A stretch of DNA of 13,874 nucleotides, from assembly GCA_036380925.1 (NCBI GenBank), contig DASVDW010000016.1, forward strand, positions 1-13,874. Reading direction: 5' to 3'. The stretch's first letter is position 1. Every line of letters begins with the position of its first letter. The notes under the pieces were generated by a model, which had not been told where the DNA came from, ran no database searches, and saw only the letters and a program-made list of their open reading frames with translations. Origin of the DNA: JAICLV01 sp036380925 (GTDB lineage: Bacteria; Actinomycetota; Actinomycetes; Acidothermales; Acidothermaceae). A program made the position numbers and the translations under genes. Shown in pieces: positions 1 through 5,288 of this stretch.

Positions 1-627
1 GAACTGGTCGAGAACGGCCACGACGTCTTGCTGATCGACAAGGACAGCCGGGCGATCGACGTCGACGCGATCCCCCAGGCGGAGTGGGTGCTCGCCGACG
101 CGTGCGAGATATCCAGCCTGGACGAGCTCGCGCTCGACCGCTGCCAGGTCGCGGTCGCGGCGACGGGCGATGACAAGGTCAACCTCGTCGTGTCGTTGCT
201 GGCCAAGACGGAGTACGGCGTCCCCCGCGTCGTCGCCCGGGTGAACGACCCGGTGAACGAGTGGCTGTTCGAGGAGGCATGGGGCGTCGACGTCGCGGTC
301 TCGACCCCGCGCTTGCTGTCAGCGCTGGTCGAGGAGGCGGTGAGCGTCGGCGACCTGGTGCGGCTGATGACGTTCCGTCAGGGCCAGGCGAACTTGGTCG
401 AGTGGACGTTGCCGCCGAACGCGCCGTTCATCGGGCAGCGGGTCGGCTCCGTGCCGTGGCCCACCGACACCGCGCTGGTGGTGATCCTGCGCGAAGGGCG
501 GGTCATCACACCCAGCCGCGACGATCCGCTTGAGGGCGGCGACGAGCTGCTGTTCGTCGCCGCGCCCGAGGTGGAGGGGCAGCTGCGCGAGCTGTTGCTG
601 CACGGGCCGGCGACCACCCCGGCCTGA
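1..627 (+). CDS. TrkA-family potassium uptake protein (CeoC-like), 5'-truncated
   Basis: This is the C-terminal 208 residues of a cytoplasmic regulatory subunit of a Trk/Ktr-type K+ uptake system. Frame 1 is open from the first base, so the true start and the GxGxxG nucleotide-binding loop lie upstream. The visible part begins inside the Rossmann TrkA-N (RCK-N) domain: strand 2 ends in the acidic LLIDKD, which normally contacts the ribose of NAD(H), and is followed by VAVAATGDDKVNLVVSLLAK, typical of these proteins. Residues about 122-198 form a TrkA-C (RCK-C) domain, ending in GGDELLFVAAPE. From memory, M. tuberculosis carries a ceoB-ceoC pair at the same place beside the OB-fold/dut genes; the position next to the OB-fold gene suggests this is the second member. 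It converges on the OB-fold gene with 15 bp between stops. Family is secure; the ceoC assignment rests on synteny. Confidence 0.9.
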   Translation, partial: ELVENGHDVLLIDKDSRAIDVDAIPQAEWVLADACEISSLDELALDRCQVAVAATGDDKVNLVVSLLAKTEYGVPRVVARVNDPVNEWLFEEAWGVDVAVSTPRLLSALVEEAVSVGDLVRLMTFRQGQANLVEWTLPPNAPFIGQRVGSVPWPTDTALVVILREGRVITPSRDDPLEGGDELLFVAAPEVEGQLRELLLHGPATTPA

Positions 628-642
628 CAGGCGCGAGGCGGG

Positions 643-1053
643 TCACCCGCCCAGCGGGCGCAGCTCGTAACGCGGGTTGAACATCACCCGGCGCCCGTCG
701 CGTTGGGTGATGCGACCTTCGGCCCGGATCACCCGCCCCGGCTCGATCCCAGGAATCCGCCGGCGGCCGATCCACACGACGTCAACCGTGCCGGTGCCGT
801 CCCACAGCTCCGCCTGCAACGACGGCGACTGGCCGCGGGGCTGGATGGTGACGGTGCGCAGCATGCCGACCACGCACACCAGCTGGCGATCGGCGCACCG
901 GCGCACCGGAGTGCCGCCGTGCTCCACGGCGTCTTCTTCGCGCTGCTCGGCCTCGAGCACGTGTTCGGGACTGGTCAGTCGGTGCAGCGCGCGACGAAAC
1001 GCGCCGTGCCGCGCGGGTTGATCCGCGTCCGCCACCTTCTCGACGTCGGTCAT
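643..1053 (-). CDS. OB-fold nucleic-acid-binding domain protein (Rv2694c-like)
   Basis: A 136-residue protein with one OB-fold at about residues 56-131. The strands QLVCVVGMLRTVTIQ, LQAELWDGTGTVDVVWIG and GRVIRAEGRITQRDGRRVMFNP are the usual OB 'anti-codon' pattern, and RRRIPGIEPG is a hallmark of this actinobacterial family. The biochemical role is unknown; single-strand nucleic acid binding is inferred from the fold. It is the last gene of the thioesterase-dut-DUF3710 operon. Start choice is open. The ATG at 1053 fits the family length (about 120-135 residues) and sits 6 nt after a TACGCT -10-like hexamer, as expected for a leaderless message. A TTG at 1092 overlaps the DUF3710 stop (TTGA), and an ATG lies at 1086; these would add 11-13 residues. 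No good Shine-Dalgarno precedes any of them. Confidence 0.85.
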   Translation of the reverse strand: MTDVEKVADADQPARHGAFRRALHRLTSPEHVLEAEQREEDAVEHGGTPVRRCADRQLVCVVGMLRTVTIQPRGQSPSLQAELWDGTGTVDVVWIGRRRIPGIEPGRVIRAEGRITQRDGRRVMFNPRYELRPLGG

Positions 1054-1059
1054 GAGAAC

Positions 1060-1065
1060 AGCGTA
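1060..1065 (-). promoter_or_regulatory. Possible -10 hexamer (TACGCT) for a leaderless OB-fold mRNA
   Basis: TACGCT fits the actinobacterial TANNNT -10 pattern. It ends 6 nt before the ATG at 1053, the spacing expected if transcription begins on or next to the start codon. No -35 element is evident. The same hexamer precedes the DUF3093 ATG at 2987. Short motif; weak evidence alone. Confidence 0.25.
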
Positions 1066-1088
1066 AGTCCGGGCGTCGAGCGGCATCG

Positions 1089-1877
1089 TCAACGGGTTTC
1101 GGTGATCTCCGGACCGCGGGTCAGCGGGTCGATGGCCGGCGGCTGGGCAGCGGGCGGTTGCGCCATGCCCGCGACGTCGGTGGGCAGCCGCAACGGCAGC
1201 GCGTCGCGCGGCGCCATCGGTTGGTCGCCGCGGGCCACCACGATGCTGGTGACCACGGTCTCCAGCGGCAGCGCCTGCGGCGGATTGGTCGCCGCCGGCC
1301 CGGAGAACACCGCGCGCACGAACCAGCGCGGGCCGTCGAAGCCGACGAACCGCAGCCGCTGCTCCACCTGCTTGCCGTCGGGGCCGGCGCCTTTCAACCG
1401 CACCGCGAGCTCCGGCCCAAACGGCCCGTCGACCTCGTCGACGTGGCCGCCGTCACCGCGAACCGAGTCCGCGATCTCGGCGCGCACGTCGTCCCATATT
1501 CCGTCGCCGCGCGGGGCGGCGAACGCGAGCACCTGCACCGCGCTGCCAGCGTGCAGCAGCGACGCGGCCACCGGCTGTTGCGCGTCGTTCAGCTCGACGC
1601 GCACCTCCATGTCGGCGAAGACGGGGATCCGCAAGCTGCCGAGGTCGAGCCGGGGAAACGGCGCGCCGCCTTCGGGGTCGACGACCTCGGTTTCGTCAAA
1701 CGGCCGGCTGCGTCGTCCGGCTTCTTCGGTCGACGACGGCGCGGCCGCGACGGACGCAGCCTGCTCGTCGTCCGGGCTGGCCTCGTCGTCCGGGCTGGCC
1801 TCGACGTCGGGGCTGACCGCGTCGTCGGGGCTGGCCGCGTCGGCCTGCTTGCCCCGCTTGTCTCGCCGGAACGGCAT
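1089..1877 (-). CDS. DUF3710 domain-containing protein
   Basis: A 262-residue protein of unknown function, recognised as DUF3710 (Rv2696c-like) by a central core at about residues 75-235. Key segments are LDLGSLRIPVF, DGIWDDVRAEI, GPFGPELAVRL and FVGFDGPRWFVRAVFSG. No signal peptide or membrane segment is visible, so it is probably cytoplasmic. The N-terminus is basic (about residues 1-11) and then becomes an acidic, low-complexity linker made of four six-residue SPDDEA-like repeats, encoded by an 18-bp tandem repeat. The C-terminal 25 residues are Pro/Ala-rich and probably disordered. The ATG at 1877 is chosen because a perfect GGAGGT ends 5 nt upstream; the in-frame GTG at 1880 would leave only 2 nt. 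The ATG overlaps the dut stop (TGATG), so translation is probably coupled to dut. The actinobacterial-core position is clear; no function can be read. Confidence 0.88.
   Translation of the reverse strand: MPFRRDKRGKQADAASPDDAVSPDVEASPDDEASPDDEQAASVAAAPSSTEEAGRRSRPFDETEVVDPEGGAPFPRLDLGSLRIPVFADMEVRVELNDAQQPVAASLLHAGSAVQVLAFAAPRGDGIWDDVRAEIADSVRGDGGHVDEVDGPFGPELAVRLKGAGPDGKQVEQRLRFVGFDGPRWFVRAVFSGPAATNPPQALPLETVVTSIVVARGDQPMAPRDALPLRLPTDVAGMAQPPAAQPPAIDPLTRGPEITETR
1765..1836 (-). repeat. Four-unit 18-bp tandem repeat inside the DUF3710 gene
   Basis: Units lie at 1765-1782, 1783-1800, 1801-1818 and 1819-1836. The first two (in + strand order) are identical; the others differ at a few positions. 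In frame they encode ASPDDE, ASPDDE, VSPDVE and ASPDDA. The period is a multiple of three, so copy number can change without breaking the frame. Confidence 0.9.
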
Positions 1878-2359
1878 CACAAACCTCCCGACTGGTCGTG
1901 CCGCGCCATCCCGGCGGCGTGCCCGCCGGTAGAGCCGTGGCCGCCCTCGCCGCGCTCAGATCCGGGCAACGTCGCCACCTCGTGAAAGCTTGCCCGCTCC
2001 ACCCGCTGGATCACCAACTGCGCGATGCGATCACCGCGGCGGAAGACCACCGGCTGGCGCGGATCGAGGTTGATCACGACGACCTTCAACTCACCGCGGT
2101 ACCCGGCGTCGATCGTCCCCGGCGCGTTCACCAGCGCGACGCCGCACCGCGTCGCGAGGCCCGACCGGGGATGCACGAAGGCGGCGTAGCCGTCGGGCAA
2201 GGCGATCGCGATGCCGGTCGGCAACAGCGCGCGCTCCCCCGGCGCCAGCTCCGCGTCGACGGTGGTGACCAGGTCGGCGCCGGCGTCGCCGGGGTGGGCG
2301 TAGCTCGGCAGCGGCACGTCGGGGTCGAGCCGGCGCAACAACACCGGCACGCCACTCAT
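1877..2359 (-). CDS. dut: Deoxyuridine 5'-triphosphate nucleotidohydrolase (dUTPase)
   Basis: Trimeric dUTPase of 160 residues. It hydrolyses dUTP to dUMP and pyrophosphate, keeping uracil out of DNA and supplying dUMP for thymidylate synthesis. All five motifs are present: I, PGDAGADL (23-30); II, HPRSGLA (63-69); III, GTIDAGYRGE (81-90), with the catalytic Asp84 and the uracil-stacking Tyr87; IV, RGDRIAQLVI (108-117); V, RGEGGHGSTG (136-145). His in place of the usual Phe in motif V is also found in mycobacterial dUTPases, so the arm is probably functional. The start is supported by GGAGGT at 2366-2371, 6 nt upstream. Its ATG overlaps the thioesterase stop (ATGA), and its stop overlaps the DUF3710 start, so the three are probably co-translated. 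Confidence 0.98.
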   Translation of the reverse strand: MSGVPVLLRRLDPDVPLPSYAHPGDAGADLVTTVDAELAPGERALLPTGIAIALPDGYAAFVHPRSGLATRCGVALVNAPGTIDAGYRGELKVVVINLDPRQPVVFRRGDRIAQLVIQRVERASFHEVATLPGSERGEGGHGSTGGHAAGMARHDQSGGL

Positions 2360-2952
2360 GGGTTGACCTCCACCGACGCCACCGGGCGGTTCATCGACGC
2401 GCGGACCAGCTCAGGGCGGCCGAACGCGGTGAAGTGCTCGACCGGCACCTCGACGAACAGCGCGGCGGATCGCACCGCCGGCGCGTGATCGCCGTCCGGG
2501 GTGGTCAAGGCCCCGCTCGCCGCGGTGTAGATCTTGCGGCCGGCGACGCCGAGGCAGGTGGCGTCGATCCGCACCGTCGAGCCGACCGGCACCGGAGTCA
2601 GGAAGTCGGTCTCGAGTCGGACGGTCACCGCAGGCACCCGGATCAGCCACAGCAAGGTGGCCTGTGTCTCGTCAAGCGCCGCGCTCAGCAGACCGCCGTG
2701 CGCAAGACCGGGCGCGCCCTCGTGGTCTGCGGTGACGACGAACTCGGAGACGACCCGCACCCCCTCGCCCACCGTGAACCGCATTCGCAGCCCGCCGGAC
2801 TGATCGGCGCCGCAGCCATAGCAGCGGGTGTAGTGCTGGCCGAGGACCGCGCCCGGCGCGGGCGCGTCCGGTGCGAGCGTCGCCGCGACGACATCGGGCG
2901 GCAACTGCAGCGGCGCGAGCAGCCCGGGTTCCGGTTGCGACGGTTGACTCAC
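2356..2952 (-). CDS. PaaI-family hotdog-fold thioesterase
   Basis: A 198-residue hotdog-fold acyl-CoA thioesterase-like protein heading the dut operon. The signature is LAHGGLLSAALDETQA: His85-Gly-Gly in the loop and Asp94-Glu95 on the central helix, the positions used for catalysis or substrate placement in PaaI enzymes. It continues with RLETDFLTPVPVGSTVRIDA, typical of the family. An upstream CYGCG (Cys44, Cys47) marks the actinobacterial subfamily with a CxxC before the fold. The substrate is unknown. The GTG at 2952 is preferred: it follows a TAGTCT hexamer by 8 nt, giving a leaderless arrangement, and it removes an overlap with the divergent DUF3093 gene. ATGs at 2988 and 3000 would overlap the DUF3093 start. 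I do not recall this gene in the M. tuberculosis dut operon. Confidence 0.85.
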   Translation of the reverse strand: MSQPSQPEPGLLAPLQLPPDVVAATLAPDAPAPGAVLGQHYTRCYGCGADQSGGLRMRFTVGEGVRVVSEFVVTADHEGAPGLAHGGLLSAALDETQATLLWLIRVPAVTVRLETDFLTPVPVGSTVRIDATCLGVAGRKIYTAASGALTTPDGDHAPAVRSAALFVEVPVEHFTAFGRPELVRASMNRPVASVEVNP

Positions 2953-2960
2953 GAGTGGCG

Positions 2961-2966
2961 AGACTA
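2961..2966 (-). promoter_or_regulatory. Candidate -10 (TAGTCT) for the thioesterase-dut-DUF3710 operon
   Basis: TAGTCT on the minus strand fits TANNNT. It lies 8 nt before the GTG at 2952, consistent with a leaderless transcript. It sits in the 34-bp gap between two divergent genes, so the operon promoter must be here or inside the opposite gene. There is no convincing -35. Confidence 0.35.
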
Positions 2967-2973
2967 CTGCCAG

Positions 2974-2979
2974 TACGCT
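2974..2979 (+). promoter_or_regulatory. Candidate -10 (TACGCT) for DUF3093/DUF4235
   Basis: TACGCT fits TANNNT and is followed by 7 nt before the ATG at 2987, again the geometry of a leaderless mRNA. A TTGACT at 2944-2949 is 24 bp upstream, too far for a normal -35. Confidence 0.35.
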
Positions 2980-2986
2980 GCGGCTC

Positions 2987-3523
2987 ATGGCGGGCCTCAT
3001 GATGACGAACGTGGTGGCGAGCGCCGACCCGCTGTTTCACGAACGCCGACGGGTGCCGGTGTGGTGGTGGTTCGTGGCGGTCGCCGTCGCGGTGCCGAGC
3101 GTCGAGGTCGTCGTGGTGTACGCACCGGACATGGAGTCGCACGGCGGCTGGCTGTTGGCGGTCGGCGTCGGCCTTGGCACGGTCGCCGCGATCGCCGCGC
3201 CGCTGTTAGCTATGTCACGCTCGGACGTCGAAGTGCGGGGCGCGGGATTGCGCGCCGACCGGGATTTTCTGCCGGCCGGCGCGATCGGCCGGGTGCGCCC
3301 GCTCGACCCGAACGTGATGCGCGACGTGCTCGGCCGCGACGCGCGTGCCGACGCTCGATTGAGCATCAAGCCGTGGCTGCGCGCCGGCGTCCAGATCGAA
3401 GTGGTCGACCCCGCGGACCCGACGCCGTACTGGGTGGTCGCCACCCGACGTCCGACCGAACTGGCGGCGGTCCTGCGCACGCTTGCGCCGTCCGGCCGTG
3501 GGGATGAGCCTAGAAGCTTCTAG
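2987..3523 (+). CDS. DUF3093 membrane protein
   Basis: A 178-residue protein of unknown function matching DUF3093 (Rv2698-like). It has a short N-terminal tail, then FHERRRVPVWWW leading into a first membrane helix (about residues 24-45). A short outer loop and a second helix (about 53-76) follow. The remaining 100 residues form a soluble domain ending in PYWVVATRRPTELAAVL, which is characteristic of the family. The positive-inside rule puts both termini in the cytoplasm. The start is the ATG after a TACGCT element; ATGs at 2999 and 3002 are possible alternatives. It is divergent from the dut operon and precedes DUF4235 by 12 bp, so the two are likely co-transcribed. Confidence 0.85.
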   Translation: MAGLMMTNVVASADPLFHERRRVPVWWWFVAVAVAVPSVEVVVVYAPDMESHGGWLLAVGVGLGTVAAIAAPLLAMSRSDVEVRGAGLRADRDFLPAGAIGRVRPLDPNVMRDVLGRDARADARLSIKPWLRAGVQIEVVDPADPTPYWVVATRRPTELAAVLRTLAPSGRGDEPRSF

Positions 3524-3535
3524 GGAAGGTCGGGC

Positions 3536-3850
3536 ATGGCGAGTCGCAAAGGCAAGCAAGCCGGGGGCGTGAGCAAGCCGGAGTCCATCGCGCTCAAGGT
3601 GTACGCGGGCGTCGCCGCGGTCGCGGCGGGCGTCGTCGCGCGCAAGGTAGCCGAGAAGATGTGGGTGAAGACCACCGGCAAAACGCCGCCCGACGAGCCG
3701 GAGTCGCCGGACGTCGATTGGGCCGAGGCCGTCGGCTGGTCGCTGCTGTCGGGAATGGCCGTCGCGACCGCGCGGCTGCTGGCCACACGCAAAGCGACCG
3801 GCGCCTGGCACAGAGTGAGTGCGCAGGAGCCGGTCGCCCGGTCGACGTGA
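3536..3850 (+). CDS. DUF4235 small membrane protein
   Basis: A 104-residue protein of the DUF4235 family, function unknown. It has a basic N-terminus, then a hydrophobic segment (about residues 19-38, KVYAGVAAVAAGVVARK) and the family block WVKTTGKTPPDEPESPDVDW (43-62). A second hydrophobic or amphipathic segment (about 66-84) ends in R-rich residues. The family is widespread in actinobacteria as small integral membrane proteins. A purine-rich AGGGAAGG lies at 3522-3529, 6 nt before the ATG. It follows DUF3093 directly and converges on DUF4193 with only 10 bp between the stops. Confidence 0.8.
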   Translation: MASRKGKQAGGVSKPESIALKVYAGVAAVAAGVVARKVAEKMWVKTTGKTPPDEPESPDVDWAEAVGWSLLSGMAVATARLLATRKATGAWHRVSAQEPVARST

Positions 3851-3860
3851 GCGCGGTCGC

Positions 3861-4160
3861 TTACGCGGCGCACTCCCGGCAGATCATCTGGTTGCCCGAG
3901 CCGGTCGCCAGCTGACTGCGGTGATGCACCAAGAAGCAGCGCGAGCAGGTGAACTCGTCGGCCTGCCGCGGGAGCACGCGTAGCGACAGCTCCTCGTTCG
4001 ACAGGTCGGCGCCCGGCAGCTCGAACGACTCGGCCAGATCGGCCTCGTCGCCGTCGAACGTGCCGCCTTGGCGGTCTGCCCGCCGCGCCTTCAGCTCTTC
4101 GAGGCTGTCTTCACCAAGGTCCTCGTCGACCTTGCGTGGGGTGTCGTAATCGGTCGCCAT
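3861..4160 (-). CDS. DUF4193 domain protein with a C-terminal four-cysteine zinc ribbon
   Basis: A 99-residue acidic protein matching DUF4193 (Rv2699c-like, about 100 residues). The first 65 residues are hydrophilic and acidic. The C-terminus has FTCSRCFLVHH and MICRECAA, so Cys72-x2-Cys75 and Cys94-x2-Cys97 make a probable zinc site. No enzymatic role is known to me; a regulatory or RNA-polymerase-associated role would be speculation. The start is fixed by a strong CGGAGGT whose GGAGGT core (4165-4170) lies 4 nt upstream of the ATG, and by the family N-terminus MATDYDxPR. The frame stays open for 54 codons upstream, but those residues do not look like the family. Confidence 0.92.
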   Translation of the reverse strand: MATDYDTPRKVDEDLGEDSLEELKARRADRQGGTFDGDEADLAESFELPGADLSNEELSLRVLPRQADEFTCSRCFLVHHRSQLATGSGNQMICRECAA

Positions 4161-4490
4161 CGGAACCTCCGGATGCCTCTTTCTTCGTGTTTCTCGCTCT
4201 TCGGCGCCCAGCCCTCGTGGGGCTGGTGCGGATGTAACGCTGGAACCGCACCGGTTGTGCCCGGTCCGGAGCCGAGATTGTGCCCTATTTGCCGACGGAC
4301 CGCGACCGCGACCCGCCGACACTGATCTTTGAATTGGTCAAGAACGATCTTCGAGTCGGTCCAGAACGCTGCTGTAACACTTGACGCCCGTGCGGTATGC
4401 CCGGGTTCTCCGGCGCAAACCACGCGTTTCCCCGGGTCTTTGGCGTGCACATCGGCCGCGCGCCCACCAAACCTGAGGACCGCTTAAGAA
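4161..4490. other. 330-bp noncoding region between DUF4193 and suhB
   Basis: I see no gene here. The part next to DUF4193 holds its ribosome binding site and should hold its promoter, but no convincing -35/-10 pair was found. In M. tuberculosis a separate gene (Rv2700) lies in this position; it is missing here. The region is less GC-rich than its neighbours around 4320-4400 and contains the tandem repeat listed separately. Confidence 0.6.
4324..4368. repeat. Imperfect 22-bp tandem direct repeat upstream of DUF4193
   Basis: Bases 4324-4346 and 4346-4368 align with 19 of 23 identities, all four differences being single substitutions. The period of 22 bp is about two helical turns, so both copies face the same side of DNA. 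It lies 164-208 bp upstream of the DUF4193 ATG. It could be an operator, but no known regulator site is recognised. Confidence 0.6.
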
Positions 4491-5288
4491 CTAGTCGCGA
4501 TCCGCCTCGAGACCGGCCAGCAGGTCGCGCAGCGGTTCGAACACCGCCGGTGTCGCCGCGATGTACAGCTCGCCGGACGCCGGGCGCCCGTGCAGGCCAC
4601 CGACCAGCGCGCCGGCCTCCGCCGCGATCAGCCCGGCGGCGGCGTAGTCCCACACGTTGAGGCCGCGCTCGTAGTAACCGTCGAGCCGGCCGCAGGCCAG
4701 CGCGCACAGGTCGAGCGACGCGGCGCCGAGGCGGCGGATGTCCCGGACGATCGGCAGCACGCCGGTCAGCACCTGCGACTGCCGCGCCCGGCGCGCGGCG
4801 TCGTAGCCGAATCCGGTGCCGACCAGCGCCAGCGAGAGGTCTTCGCAACCCGACACCGCGATCGGAGCGCCGTTCAACCACGCCCCTTCACCGCGGACGG
4901 CGGTGAACAACTCGCCTTTGCTCGGGTCGAGCACCGCGCCGACCTCGACAACGCCCTCGACCTCCGCCGCGATCGAAACCGACCACTGAGGGATCGCGTA
5001 CAAGTAGTTGACCGTGCCGTCGATCGGATCGACGATCCAGCGCACCGTCGATCGGTCGGACGACGCGGCGGCGCCCTGGTTCTGACCCTCTTCGCCAAGG
5101 ATCGCGTCGTTCGGCCGTCGTTCGCGCAGCCGCTCGCCGATGAGCCGCTCGGCCGCGGTGTCCATCTGGGTGACGACGTCGGTGGGCGTCGACTTGGTGG
5201 CCACCCGCAGCGACGCGGGCCGGCTGGCGACGAGGAACTCCCCCGCCGCCCGCGCGGCGGCGACCGCGACCTCCAGCAGGTCGCTCAC
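4491..5288 (-). CDS. suhB: Inositol monophosphatase family protein (SuhB-like)
   Basis: Mg2+-dependent phosphatase of 265 residues, acting on inositol-1-phosphate or a related sugar phosphate. In actinobacteria this feeds inositol into phosphatidylinositol and mycothiol synthesis. The metal-site signatures are all present: GEEG (66-69), WIVDPIDGTVNY (84-95, with Asp87 and Asp90), and NVWDYAAAGLIAAEAGA (211-227, with Asp214). The GTG at 5288 is chosen because it overlaps the S9 peptidase stop (GTGA) and gives a SuhB-like MSDLLEVA start; a GTG at 5309 would overlap by 25 bp. It is the last gene of the hemH-S9-suhB operon. Other members of the superfamily (histidinol-phosphatase HisN, FBPase, CysQ) cannot be fully excluded; the synteny with dut favours SuhB. 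Confidence 0.9.
   Translation of the reverse strand: MSDLLEVAVAAARAAGEFLVASRPASLRVATKSTPTDVVTQMDTAAERLIGERLRERRPNDAILGEEGQNQGAAASSDRSTVRWIVDPIDGTVNYLYAIPQWSVSIAAEVEGVVEVGAVLDPSKGELFTAVRGEGAWLNGAPIAVSGCEDLSLALVGTGFGYDAARRARQSQVLTGVLPIVRDIRRLGAASLDLCALACGRLDGYYERGLNVWDYAAAGLIAAEAGALVGGLHGRPASGELYIAATPAVFEPLRDLLAGLEADRD

Noticed and set aside
628..660. Short inverted repeats between the convergent TrkA and OB-fold genes as a terminator
   Set aside because: Stems are about 5-6 bp with no T-tract and lie partly in the OB-fold coding end; indistinguishable from GC-rich background.
703..1932. Long plus-strand frame opposite the OB-fold and DUF3710 genes
   Set aside because: It is the antisense shadow of two recognisable minus-strand genes; its translation is Ser/Arg/Gly low-complexity without any family motif.
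1937..1966. His instead of Phe in dUTPase motif V as a defect
   Set aside because: The GGHGS form is known from mycobacterial dUTPases, so it is a lineage trait rather than damage.
2434..3507. 357-codon plus-strand frame across the thioesterase and DUF3093 genes
   Set aside because: It overlaps two recognised genes in other frames and is Arg-rich, as expected of GC-rich antisense DNA.
4327..4345. TTGACC on the minus strand as a -35 for DUF4193
   Set aside because: No TANNNT hexamer occurs 16-19 bp downstream, so it was not called a promoter.
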